64,000 nucleotides of DNA from Halicephalobus mephisto (taxonomy: Eukaryota > Nematoda > Chromadorea > Rhabditida > Panagrolaimidae): assembly GCA_009193035.1 (NCBI GenBank), contig SWDT01000005.1, positions 744,001 through 808,000 on the forward strand, written 5' to 3'. Of this stretch, positions 54,040 through 64,000 are shown piece after piece. The notes under the pieces were generated by a model. That model was not told the origin of the DNA. It did no database searches and worked only from the letters and a program-made list of their open reading frames with translations. Position 1 is the stretch's first letter, and each line of letters starts with the position of its first letter. Both the position numbers and the translations under genes were made by a program.

Positions 54040-54190
54040 CCATTTCACAAACACTCGTTTGTGGTGCCTGTAACAGTATGATTGCCATAAGCAGCTTATT
54101 ACATGTACTTGTCCTTGCAGCGATGACAAGTGTCAGAACCACGTCCTTCCTCGATGCCCCATTGTGACCAAAGAATCTCGAATTTAAAAA
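54040..54190 (+). other. Isolated Cys-rich open stretch, possible exon
   Basis: After CTGTAACAG at about 54067-54075 the frame reads YDCHKQLITCTCPCSDDK, then CQNHVLPRC and a stop near 54185, with six spaced cysteines. GC content is much higher than the surroundings. There is no recognisable upstream exon, and other frames are also open across part of it. It may be a terminal exon of a cysteine-rich secreted protein, a fragment, or chance. Confidence 0.2.
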
Positions 54191-54950
54191 CGAAAATTTC
54201 ACTTTCAAATTTTTCATTTTTTAGTTGTTTTTCAAACGTTTCAAAACTGGTCTCAGTTTTCTTTTTAAATTTAAAATAAATATTCTCGAAGCCCCCGTAG
54301 GGTATCCAAAGGTCAACTTTGTTTTTCTAGGAAATTTATTTTTATGAAATCCGTATATAGGAATTTGTTTAATTTTAAAAAATTTAAGATTTTATATTTT
54401 TGAAAAATTTTTGACTTTGACTAAAAATCTGGAAAATGTTCGAAATTTGAGAACTTAAAAAAAACATTGGTTTTGAACATTTGTCATTTTTGAAAAAATT
54501 ACTCAAAAACCTAATTGCCTCGGGCAAAGGCTGGACTTTGGACAGGTTGATTTTGAAATGAATTATAATTTCGAAAATTCGGAATCTGTATTTTTTTGCA
54601 AAATTCTTCTGGAACGAAAAAAATTGGAAAATTCTGAATTTAGGATTATTTACGTTCTTGATCGCTTTTTCGAAAATCCAATGAAATAGTTATAAGCAGC
54701 ACGGAAAGTACACCTGGCTGCAAAAAATAATTGTTAAAATTGGATAAATTAAAAAAGAAAATGAACGTCTCCAAATTTCGACGAAAAAGTAAAGAAATAA
54801 TTTTCTGTTTTCTCACAATACATGAAATTTCATATATTTATTCCATTTTTTTGTTTTAGAAGAGCGTTCTTCGGTACAAAATGCAGATTCTGAATACTTG
54901 TTTTAAGGGCTTCAAAATGATATATAACTTGTTTCAGAAAGCCAACTTGT
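54190..54950. other. Intergenic sequence, no gene
   Basis: The sequence is mixed AT-rich DNA. A palindromic TTGCCTCGGGCAAAGG word is at about 54515-54530. Nothing else can be supported. Confidence 0.4.
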
Positions 54951-54952
54951 CT

Positions 54953-55787
54953 GTACACAGAAAATGATATACGGTATATAATGTATAGGTACATTAAAGC
55001 AACTTTTATGGACCGTATACACTATATTTGGTGTACCGATACATTAAGTTGATATCAGTGTGTTATATTTAATGTACCGGCATATTAAATATAACATACC
55101 CGATACATTAAAGCCGTTTTAATGTAGTTTTTTAATGTGTATAAAAGTGTATATGTACACAAAAGAGGTACGTGATCTATGATATATCGGATATGTTAAA
55201 ACGGCTCTGATTTATCAGATATAATGTATCGGAGATATTGTATTGAATATATCGATATACTAAATGTAATGTCGATATATCATATGCTTTGTATAGATAT
55301 AGTAAAACGACTCTGATTTATCGGATATATGATATTCAATGTATCGGTGTATTGCGTATGATGTATCGGAGATATTGTATTGGATATATCGATATACTAA
55401 ATGTAACGTCGATATATCATATGCCTTGTATAGATATATTAAAACGGCTCTGATTTATCGGATATATTATGTTCAATGTACCAATATATTAAATTGATAT
55501 TGGTGGGTTATATTTAGTGTATTGATACATTGTAACGGTTCTAATGGATCTGATACACTGTATTTAACATATCGGTGTGTTGTATTCAACGTATGGATAT
55601 GTGAAATATCGACTATTATATTGAATGTACCGATGGATTAAACTCGTTCTGATAGACTTTATGCACTATATTTAATATGCCGATACATTCAGCTGATATC
55701 ATTGCACCGTGTTCAGTACGTCAGCGTATTAAATATAACATATCCGATAAATTAAAGCCGTTTTAATGTACCCCTTTTTGTGCGTAA
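54953..55787. mobile_element. Large TGTATC-family element or cluster
   Basis: It starts GTACACAGAAAATGATATAC and ends CCCCTTTTTGTGCGTAAAA. It contains many TATCGGATATATTATGTTCA and GATATACTAAATGTAACGTC words with a period of about 110-120 bp. A second set of ends near 55125-55160 (TTTTTTAATGTGTATAAAAG / GTACACAAAAGAGGTACGTG) suggests two adjacent copies. Related to the 7 and 18 kb copies. Confidence 0.6.
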
Positions 55788-56060
55788 AATTCATCCCCTT
55801 ATAAGTCAATTGTAATCGGTCTTTCTGAAAGGAAATCTGAAAACACCTGCAATTCTCCACCTGGAAAATGCCACGATGATTTCATGTTTCATTTCCGTGG
55901 GTAGGAAGTGGTAATCTGCGGTTGGATCTGTCGTAATCCGACCGAAGATTAGGTTTTTACATGTTTTCGTTCGGCGGAAGAAAATATTTAAAATTAAAAT
56001 ATTAATTAAGCAGTAGTAATTTAGAATTTTCGTAAATTATAATTCAAAGTAATTTATTTT
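55788..56060. other. Non-repetitive island
   Basis: A stretch of ordinary complexity (TCCACCTGGAAAATGCCACG; TTCCGTGGGTAGGAAGTGG; CGTAATCCGACCGAAGATTA) in a repeat-rich surrounding. No open frame or RNA structure stands out. It may be a regulatory block of the downstream GPCR gene, though it is 7.5 kb away. Confidence 0.25.
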
Positions 56061-57170
56061 TTAGATTTTTTAGAAAAAAATGAAAAATTTGACAAGTTAT
56101 CATTGAAATTAATTTTTTAAAAATTTTTGTTTTCAAAGTTTTAGAGATTTAAAAATTTCGAAAGAAAATTACTTTTAATTTTTTTTAAATATATTTTTTT
56201 TAGGATTTTTTAATTTTTTTTAAATATATTTTTTTTTGGTATTTTTTAATTTTTTATAAAAATATATTTTTTTTTGATATTTTTTAATTTTTTAGAGAAG
56301 AGTGAAAATAGAAAAATGGAAAACCCGGCAATTTGCCATCCAAAACAAATTGCTTTTTTATTTCGTTTTGAGAGTTCTGGAAGTTTTAAAAAGTCGTTTT
56401 GAGACAATTTTGTTAAAAAATTGTTTTTATTTTTTTATAAAAGTTTTTTTTGGAATTTTTAAACTTCTACGTAAAATGAGAATAAAAAAATGATTTTCGC
56501 AATTCTCATAATTCTCATTTAAATTGACTTAGCTCGTCTTCGTATTTCGTTCCGAGAGTTCTGAAAAGTTTAAAATTTCGTGTTGTGACGATTGTTAAAA
56601 ATTAATTTTTTAAATAAAATTTTTTTATAAATTTTTTTAAATAAAATTTTTTTATAAATTTTTTTAAATAAAATTGTTTTATAAATTTTTTTGATTTTGT
56701 TTCGGAAAATTAAATTTTTAAAATTTTTTACAATTTTTGATTTTTTTATTAATTTATTTTTTATTTCTTTTTAAATTTTTTTGAATTTTTGAATACCTAC
56801 GTAAGAATGAATAAAAATAAAAAAAATAAAAAATCTGAAAACTACCGAAATTGAATTTTTTTTGTTTCGAAATTTCTGAAAATTCTAGAATTTTAAATTT
56901 AAAACATTTTATTTTCTATTTTTAATCTAAAAAGTTTTATTTTTTTATTTTTAATTTAATAAGTTTTATTTTTAAATTTTTATTTAAAAAATTTAGTTTT
57001 TTATTTTTTTTAAAATTTTTATTTAAAAAATTTTGTTTTTTATTTTTTTTTAAACTTTTTATAAAGTTATGGTTACTTGAAATTTCGTACTTGGGAAACA
57101 CTAAAATTCGATAAAGAATAAAAAGAACAAATTTCTTTTACAAAGTAACAAGGAAGTTAGTGTCTTTTTC
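56060..57170. repeat. T-rich low-complexity DNA
   Basis: Units such as TTTTTTTAAATATATTTTTT (56.18-56.29 kb), AAATAAAATTTTTTTATAAA (56.6-56.7 kb) and TTTTTATTTAAAAAATTTAG (56.93-57.06 kb) fill the region. No gene. Confidence 0.65.
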
Positions 57171-57189
57171 TCCTTTAATCAAAGTTGAC

Positions 57190-57850
57190 AAAGTTTGAGG
57201 TCGAAATTTGGACTTTAGCGTTCAAAAAACATTTATGGATTTTTGTATTTAAAAAACTTGTTTTAACTAAATTGATTCTTGGAAATTATTTAAATTTTTC
57301 GAATGAGACTTGACTTTAAGTTCTGTCTTAGCACGAAAAATTTTGATTTTGAATTTAGAAGGGCAAGTTTGACTTTCAACTTTGATTATCAAGTTCGACC
57401 TCGAACTTTGACTTCTAACTTCTGACTTTGACTTCTGATTTTGACTTCTGACTTTGACTTCTGACTTTGATGATCAATTTTGATGACGAATTTTAACGTC
57501 GACCTCAAACCTTGAACTTTGATGGCCGACTTTGAAATCGGACTTTGACCATCAACTTTGAATTCCCACTTTGATAGCCAACTTTGAAGCCGAATTTCGA
57601 ATTTTGATGGCTAACTTCGAACTTTGATGATCAACTTTGATTTCTGACTTTGAAGTTGAACTTTGACTTCTAACCTCGAACTCTGACTTCTAACTTCAAT
57701 CTCAAACTTCGAACATTTACTTTCAAGTTTGACCTCGAACATTGATGGTCAATTTCGATTTCGAATTTTGAACTTTAATAAAACCAGGCTCAAAGTTGAT
57801 CATCAAAGTTGAGTGTCAATGTTCGACGTCAAACTTGCTTTATCCGAAAT
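57190..57850. repeat. Array of short CTTTGA / TTGACTTC words (~15 bp period)
   Basis: GACTTTGACTTCTGACTTTG, AACTTTGATGGCCGACTTTG and similar words recur more than 30 times with variable 12-18 bp spacing. No frame stays open across the whole block. It differs from the other arrays in being rich in C and G and in having a very short, loosely kept unit. Confidence 0.8.
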
Positions 57851-58600
57851 TATCAAATTTATTTTAATGTTCTTTATCATTTTTTGAAACACTTTTTTGA
57901 CTATTTTTAATATATAAAAAATTATAAATTCCAAAAATTATAAAATTGCAAAATTTTGAAAATTTTTAATCCGGAAATATGTTCATTTAGTAATATTTGG
58001 AAAATGTTTGAAATGATGTATCTCACGAAATCCGATCTCATCCGATTAAAAAATTAAAAATTTTTTTAAATAAAAAATTACCGTAATTTTTTCAATTAAA
58101 AAAACTGATTTTTCAAACTTATTTAAAAAATTACTTTTTTTTAAATTAAAAAAAATATTTTAATTACAGTATCGTTATTTCAAAAATTAGGATTTAAAAA
58201 ATTATTTTTTTGCTTAAAATAAAAACTTTAAAAAAGAATTTTTTAAAAAAATTAAAAAAAATTAAAAAAGAATTTTTTTTTAAAATCTTAAAAAAATAAA
58301 GAAAATTTAAAAAAGAATTTAAAAAAATTTTTAAAAAAATAAAAAAAATTATAAACTGACAATTTGATTCTCGACAGCTGTTTGATGTTTTCAATTTTTC
58401 CGTTTTCGAGGTTTCAAATTACTGATGTTATGTAAGTTATCTTTTTTGGAATTATCCTTTTGAAGATTTCCGAGAAAAATTAATTTTTCATTTTTATGTA
58501 AAAACTATCTTTTTTGTTTTTTAAATTTTGATTTTTATAATAACATAATTTGCGATTTTTGAATGTTTACACAATTTCGGTGATTTTTGAACGTTTAAAA
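57850..58600. other. AT-rich intergenic DNA
   Basis: Low complexity, with Lys/Asn/Phe-coding runs only (for example the minus-strand frame at 58194-58394). No gene is supported. Confidence 0.5.
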
Positions 58601-58609
58601 ACCACGTGG

Positions 58610-59240
58610 ATGTGTAATTTTATATTTTTTGGTCTTAAGTGGAAAATTCCGAAAATTCTTTTCGAGACTACTTTTAAAATTTATAAAATATTTTTGATTT
58701 TTAATTAATATGATTTTAGAAATGTCTAGAATCACTTAAAAACTAAATTTTATATTTTTTGGTCTTAAGTGGAAAATTCCAAAAATTCTTTTCGAGACCA
58801 TTTTTAAAATTTATAAAGTATTTTTGATTTTTAAATAATATGATTTTAGAAACATCCAGAATCATAAAAAATTAATATTTTATATTTTTTGGTCTTAAGT
58901 GGAAAATTCCAAAAATTCTTTTCGAGACTACTTTTAACATTTATAAAATATTCTTTGATTTTTAATTAATGTGATTTTAGAAATGTCCAGAATCACTTAA
59001 AAACTAAATTTTATATTTTTTGGTCTTGAGTGGAAAATTCCAAAAATTCTTTTCGAGACTACTTTTAAAATTTCATTTTTTATTCCAAATTTAAAATATT
59101 CTGTTTTTAAATTTTTCAAGATTCGATGGATAATTTTTAAAATTTAGAAAATCACGTGAATGCTTAACTTTGTGATTTTTGGTCTTGACTGGAAAATTCG
59201 GAAATTTTTTTTGAGATAATTTTCGAAAGTTTATGACAAA
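58610..59240. repeat. ~122 bp tandem repeat, about four to five copies
   Basis: TTTTTGGTCTTAAGTGGAAA followed by TTCCAAAAATTCTTTTCGAG and ATTTATAAAATATTTTTGAT recurs at about 58626, 58749, 58884 and 59017, with a degenerate copy at 59177. The core phrase is shared, inverted, with the 39.3-40.2 kb array and is related to the 24.2 kb array. Confidence 0.9.
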
Positions 59241-59259
59241 TGTTTTTTTTTACGATCGC

Positions 59260-61050
59260 GTGATTATTGAAGTTCTCATTATTACGCAAACGTCATTTTT
59301 GAAAATTACTTTTTTTAATGGGAAAATTCAAAAATTCATGTTGAGACAATTTTTCAAATTTCGATTATTTTTGAATTTTTAAAAGTTTTTTGAATTTTTA
59401 AAAATAATTTTTTAAATTTTTTTAAATTTTATAATTTTAAATTTTTTTTAATTTTTAAAAATAATTTTTTCATGATTTTTGAAATATTTTTTTTTATTTT
59501 TAATTTTTTATGATTTTTGGAATTTTTAAAATATTTTTTTTTTAATTTTTAATTTTTTGGTGATTTTTGAAATAATTTTTTAAAGCATTATAAAAACGTA
59601 AAAAATTTTTAAATTTTCGTTTTGATTGAAAAGTTTTTAAAATTTTTGTAGGTATATTTTTCGAAATTTACAACTTTTTTAGATTTCTGAACCTTGAAGA
59701 ACTATGTAAACACAAAACGGCACAGCTGCTGGTCTCGATTGGAAATTTCTAAGAAATCACGCCAAAGTGACTTTTTTTCAATTTTATAGCAAAAATTATT
59801 TTTATAATACCGTAATTTGGACATTTCAGAATGATATAAATTTTAAATTTTTGTAATTTTAAATCCTAACTGGAAAATTTTAAAAATTCTTTTTGAGAAA
59901 ATTTTTAAAGAATTTTTATTTAAAAAAAGTTATTTTTGAATTTTTAAGAATTTTAAAAAATTGTTTCAAGAAAATTTTTAAAGAATTTTTATTTAAAAAA
60001 AATTATTTTCGAGTTTTAGAAACTTTAAATTTCGTAATTCTAGGTCCTAACTGGAAAGTTTTAAAAATTCTTTTTGAAACCATTTGTTGGAATTTTTTAT
60101 GTTTTTGTTATTAGCAGGTTATGAAATTTCGAAAAAAGTATGAATACAAAATTTTGTGATTTTCGGTCTCAACTGAAAAGTTTTAGAAATGTATTCGAAA
60201 AAAGTATAATTTTTATTTTAAAAAAAGTATAATTTTTATTTGAAAAAAAGTATAATTTTTATTTTAAAAAAATTATAATCTTTATTTTAAAAAAAGTATA
60301 AATTTTTATTTTAAAAAAATTTGTTATTTGTTATATAAAAAACCTATAATTTTATATTTAAAAAATTATTACTATTTACTTAACAAATTCATAGTTTTAT
60401 GTTTTAAAAAATCTATAATTTTATATTTAAAAATTTATAATTTCATATTATAAAAAAACTTGTTATTTTATATTTAAAAAATTATTATTATTTACTTAAC
60501 AAACTTGTAATTTTTAATCTTTAAAAAATTGTTATTTTTTATTTAAAAAAACTTGTTATTTTTTATTTCAGAAAAATAATTTTTTTATAAGAAAAAAAAT
60601 ATCTTTTATTTAAAAAAAATTGTTATCTTTTATCGAAAAAAATGTAATTTTTTTATTGAAAAAAAACTGTTATCTTTTATTTGAAAAAAAAAATTGTTTT
60701 TTATTGGAAAAAATTGTTTTTTAATTTTAAAAGATTTATTACTTTGTATTTAAAAATTTGCAAATTTTTATTTAAAAATTTTTTTTTAATTTTAAAAAAT
60801 TATTAATTTTCATTTTAAAAAAATTTATTAGTTTTTATTTAAAAAATTTATTTATTTTTATTTTAGAAAAATTTATCACTTTTATTTTTAAAAAAATTAT
60901 TAGTTTTTATTTTAAAAAATTATCAGTTTTTATTTTAAAAAATTTATTAGTTTTTATTTTTAAAAAATTATCAGTTTTTATTTTTTTTAAAATTGTTACT
61001 TTTTATTTAAGAAATTTATTACTTTTTATTTAACATATTTTAAAAGTTCG
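59260..61050. repeat. Low-complexity T/A DNA with ~33 bp repeats
   Basis: AAAAAAAGTATAATTTTTAT (60.2-60.32 kb), TTGTTATTTTTTATTTAAAA (60.3-60.7 kb) and TTATTAGTTTTTATTTTAAA (60.8-61.0 kb) make up most of it. A non-array stretch at 59.6-60.1 kb carries TCCTAACTGGAAA-type words. No gene. Confidence 0.65.
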
Positions 61051-61340
61051 TAATATCGTATTCATGAGAGGTGTCAAGAGGGTAATTCTGTAATATTTAT
61101 TTTTTCATCGTTTGTTTGGAAAAACGAAGAATTTCCGGCTTCTTTAAGCGGTGTCTTTCTCATTTCGTCCTTTGAATTTTTAAATCATATTTTGTCCGTT
61201 TTTCTAGGATACAGAAAGTTAGTTAGTATTCATTGTATTTCCGTTTGGGGACTCTCATTTCTTTTTTGGGAAAACGGACTAGTTTCGAATTCTTTGTTTC
61301 TGCTTGACCTGTTCGAGTACGGTCGGTGTTTTTTGAGCTT
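61050..61340. other. Non-repetitive island
   Basis: Ordinary-complexity sequence (TCATGAGAGGTGTCAAGAGG; CCTGTTCGAGTACGGTCGGT) about 2.2 kb upstream of the GPCR. No coding or RNA feature is recognised. Confidence 0.25.
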
Positions 61341-62340
61341 CTAAAATTTCACAAAGGGATTCTGAAAATTTCCAAAAAGATCCAACAACTTTCGTAGAAG
61401 ATTCTAGAAATTTTTAAAAACTCCAAAAAAGATTCTAATAAAGAATCTCAAAAAAATTTCGAAAAATTCTGAAAATTTTATAAAAAATTCTAAAAACTTT
61501 ATAAAAAACTGAAAATTTTGAGAAATTTTGGAATTTTCTAAAATTTCATAAAATTCTGAAATTTTCAGATAATTTAAAAGATTTTAGAATTTTCTAAAAT
61601 TTCATAAATATTTTTAGAATTTTCTATAATTTTTCAGAATCTTATGAAATCTAATATCAAGATTTCAAAAACCTAAAATTTTTTAAAATTCTAAAAACTT
61701 CTAAAATTTTTTAAAATTCTAAAAAGTTGAAATTTTCTAAATTTCGAAAAATTCTGGAATTTTCTAAAATTTCATATTTTTAGAATTTTCTAATTTTTCA
61801 GAATCTCACAAATGCTTCTGATTTTTTTCAGAATCCAAATTTCAATTATTTCCTAAAAACCCGGAAGATTTCTGTCAAAACAATTTTGTAACAACTTTAA
61901 TTTCCAATTTTTACAATAATGTGATTAGGAATCCTGAGGCAATAGTCGTAATGAAAATGTTCTTTTTGAAAATATTTCGGACTTCTGATTTTTGTCCTTC
62001 TAACAACAATGGCCATTTTTTTCTTTTTATCGGCAGAATTTTGAATTACTTCGTTTTTAGAATTCGGACAGGAAGTAAATTGAAAAAAATTTTTAAATTC
62101 AAAATTTGTCAAATTTAAAAGTTGAAAAAAAATTTAATTAAAAAAAACTAAAAAATTTTATTTAAAAAAATTATTTTTTTTGAATTTTGTTTTTTTTATA
62201 TTTTTATAATTTGTAATTTTATATATTTTCAAATTTTCGTAATTTTATTTTTTTTTAATTTTCGTAATTTTATTTTTTTTAATTATTGTAATTTTATTTT
62301 TTTAATTTTATTTTTTAATTTAGAAGGATCTCTTGTAGTC
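61340..62340. repeat. Low-complexity DNA with TTCTAAAATTTCATAA words
   Basis: Degenerate repeats of GAATTTTCTAAAATTTCATA (61.48-61.8 kb) and T-rich TTTTCGTAATTTTATTTTTT (62.2-62.3 kb). A short island at 61.92-62.06 kb has overlapping open frames on both strands without further support. Confidence 0.55.
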
Positions 62341-62529
62341 TTAGTCATGATTTAGAGGATATTTATTGAAATTTTGACATTTAATCACTAATTCTGTGGG
62401 GTCGATGGGGGTTTAGTACTCTATATGCCTTAATCCAAAAGTTCCTAGATCCATTTAAGTAGAATAAAATTCTTAAAAATTAATTTCGAAATTGTGCGAG
62501 ATTAGAAATAATCATTACGTATCCTACTT

Positions 62530-62960
62530 CAATTTTGAAGAAAATTTCGTGTTGGGATAATTCTGTAAAAATTTTAATTTTTTAAATAATATTTTGAAAT
62601 TACGAAATAATAATTATTTTGATTACTGTAGCTTCTAAAAACGTCTAAAATTTCGTATTTCGATAATTTTTAAGTATTTTAATTTCTTAAATAATATTTC
62701 GAAATTACGAAATAATAATTATTTTGATTACTGTAGCTTCTAAAAACATCTAAAATTTCGTGTTGAAATTATTTTTTTAAATTTAAATTTTAAAATTATA
62801 TAAAATTACGAAATAATCGTCACGCCTTATCGATATCGTTACATAGGTTACTGTAATTTCTAAAACCTTCTTGAAACTATTTCTTAGAAATTTTAATTTT
62901 TAAAAAATAATTTATTTGAAAATTGTGGAAAATTGAAATCGTCATATGTGACTAAAATTA
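62530..62960. repeat. ~110 bp repeat with ATTACTGTAGCTTCTAAAAA
   Basis: GAAATTACGAAATAATAATT followed by ATTTTGATTACTGTAGCTTC and AAAATTTCGTGTTG is present in two close copies and further diverged ones up to about 63.4 kb. Confidence 0.75.
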
Positions 62961-63444
62961 CGTTCCACTTTGAATTCTAAAAATTCGTGTTGAGATAATT
63001 TAGTAGAAAAGCTCATATATAATTTTTATGACATATAATTAATTACGAAACATCATCACGGAAAGCTGAAATTATCGTATAAACTACTTTGAATTTTAAA
63101 AACTGAAAAATTTATGTTGAGATGATTTTTAAAAAATTTAATTTTTTTGTAATTTTGAAATCACAGTTTTCAGGAAAAATAAAATCTTAAATTACTGTAA
63201 TTCCTAAAAACTACGAAAATTTCGCCTCGAGATGATTTTTTAAAAATTATTTCTATTTTTTTTACAAGTAATAAAACTTGTTTTCGGAGAGTTCTGATTT
63301 CATGATAACAATTACGAAACAACTGTTGCAAAATCACCGCATATATTACTGTAGTTTCCATGATATCCCTGATATTCGCGTCGAGATAATCCTATAACAA
63401 CGCTCATTTCTGCTTTTTTATAATGTAAGATTTTTTAGTCAAAG

Positions 63445-64000
63445 ATGAGCTGTTCAAGTAACGATGACTGGCTCCTTTTTGATCTCGACAAAAACGAGAC
63501 TATAGCTTTTTTGGAGTCGCTGTACTCCTTCAAGGCGTTCTACGGCAGATACCATCGGTACATCTCCTCTGCCCTTTGTCTCGTGGGTCTTCTCGCGAAT
63601 ATTCTTCATATCTGTGTCTTGACACGAAGACAGATGAGAAGATCGGCTGTTCACACTGTACTGACTTGTATAGCCATCGCGGATATTGGAACTATGACCA
63701 GTTATCTCGTCTACATCACGAGATTCGAGTTTTTCATGGACGAAACGGGGTACAGTTACTCCTGGGCGGGGTTTCTGAAGATGCATGCCGTGTTCAGCAT
63801 CGCCCTCCATGCCACGAGTATCTACCTCGTCTGCTTCATGGCCTTCATACGGTATTTGGCCATGGACGCAGGTCATCGGAAGTGGATGATGCCCCAGCCG
63901 GCCTTGGTGATCTCTACCGTAATCGTGATATTTATCTTTATCCTCTGTCTTCCGACGTTTTTCGCACATCAGATCTTCGAAAGAAAAGACATTACAGTAA
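63445..64000 (+). CDS. DMSR-like rhodopsin-family GPCR, 5' part (window ends inside the gene)
   Basis: A seven-helix receptor of the FMRFamide/myosuppressin-receptor-related (DMSR) group, expected in the plasma membrane of neurons or muscle. The first 185 codons are visible in one open frame from ATG at 63445, 6 bases after TTTTTTAG, a likely splice or trans-splice acceptor. TM1 is around ALCLVGLLANILHICVL, with the TM1 Asn. TM2 is around IADIGTMTSYLVY, with the TM2 Asp. TM3 follows FLKMHAVFSIALHATSIY and ends in FMAFIRYLAM, where the DRY position reads IRY. TM4 is around VISTVIVIFIFILCL. An NLT-style N-glycosylation site (DKNET) is in the N-terminus. The motif DIGTMTSYL and the TM1-loop VLTRRQMRRSAVHTVL fit the DMSR group from memory. 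ACA|GTAA in the last bases may be an exon end. The opposite strand also has a 171-codon open frame, which is a shadow. Confidence 0.85.
   Translation, partial: MSCSSNDDWLLFDLDKNETIAFLESLYSFKAFYGRYHRYISSALCLVGLLANILHICVLTRRQMRRSAVHTVLTCIAIADIGTMTSYLVYITRFEFFMDETGYSYSWAGFLKMHAVFSIALHATSIYLVCFMAFIRYLAMDAGHRKWMMPQPALVISTVIVIFIFILCLPTFFAHQIFERKDITV

Noticed and set aside
63454..63969. 171-codon minus-strand open frame opposite the GPCR
   Set aside because: The plus strand encodes recognisable transmembrane helices with receptor motifs; the minus frame is its complement.
1..64000. CRISPR array
   Set aside because: Tandem repeats are abundant but have no unique spacers of constant length, and the genome is eukaryotic.
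1..64000. tRNA, snRNA or spliced-leader RNA genes
   Set aside because: Looked for by eye on both strands (B-box GGTTCGANTCC, Sm-site contexts, spliced-leader sequence); only isolated partial matches such as GAGTTCGAATGAAG near 4300 were seen, without a cloverleaf.

Overview
The window is nuclear DNA from a nematode, most likely a rhabditid. The genes are intron-rich, with GT..AG introns from 44 bp to 6.3 kb. Several start codons sit a few bases after a TTTTCAG-type acceptor with no upstream exon, the pattern of spliced-leader trans-splicing. The gene set is nematode-like: a divergent nuclear hormone receptor, a ROR/CAM-1 receptor kinase, a dienelactone hydrolase, a DMSR-like GPCR and MARVEL and sushi proteins. 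The motif ACAGTAA recurs in introns. There are no bacterial operons, CRISPR arrays or tRNAs. The species was not determined.

Layout. 1-3.5 kb is AT-rich tandem repeats. 3.6-5.9 kb (+) is a secreted acidic protein with 14-residue repeats. 6.0-7.8 kb (-) is cystathionine gamma-lyase, convergent with it. 9.1-9.6 kb (-) is a small secreted protein with a TATA box. 10.5-12.8 kb (-) is a secreted protein with four sushi modules. 13.3-13.8 kb (-) is a MARVEL-type four-TM protein. 14.7-16.5 kb (-) is a dienelactone hydrolase. 20.0-22.6 kb (-) is a nuclear receptor whose last exon has three reading-frame breaks. 24.7-39.0 kb (-), possibly from 45.4 kb, is a ROR receptor tyrosine kinase homologue with degenerate kinase motifs and very large introns. 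46.6-48.5 kb (-) is a coiled-coil protein. 48.5-63.4 kb is a 15 kb stretch with no gene that I can support. 63.4 kb to the end (+) is the 5' part of a GPCR.

From 6.0 to 48.5 kb every recognised gene is on the minus strand; only the two end genes are on plus. No shared pathway is evident. Most DNA between genes is low-complexity AT sequence and tandem arrays of 25-175 bp units. It also carries small inverted-repeat elements (MITE-like), a ~0.9 kb near-palindrome at 22.96-23.86 kb, and repeat units shared by loci up to ~47 kb apart. All exon joins were worked out by eye from splice motifs, reading phase and remembered family features; no alignment was run.
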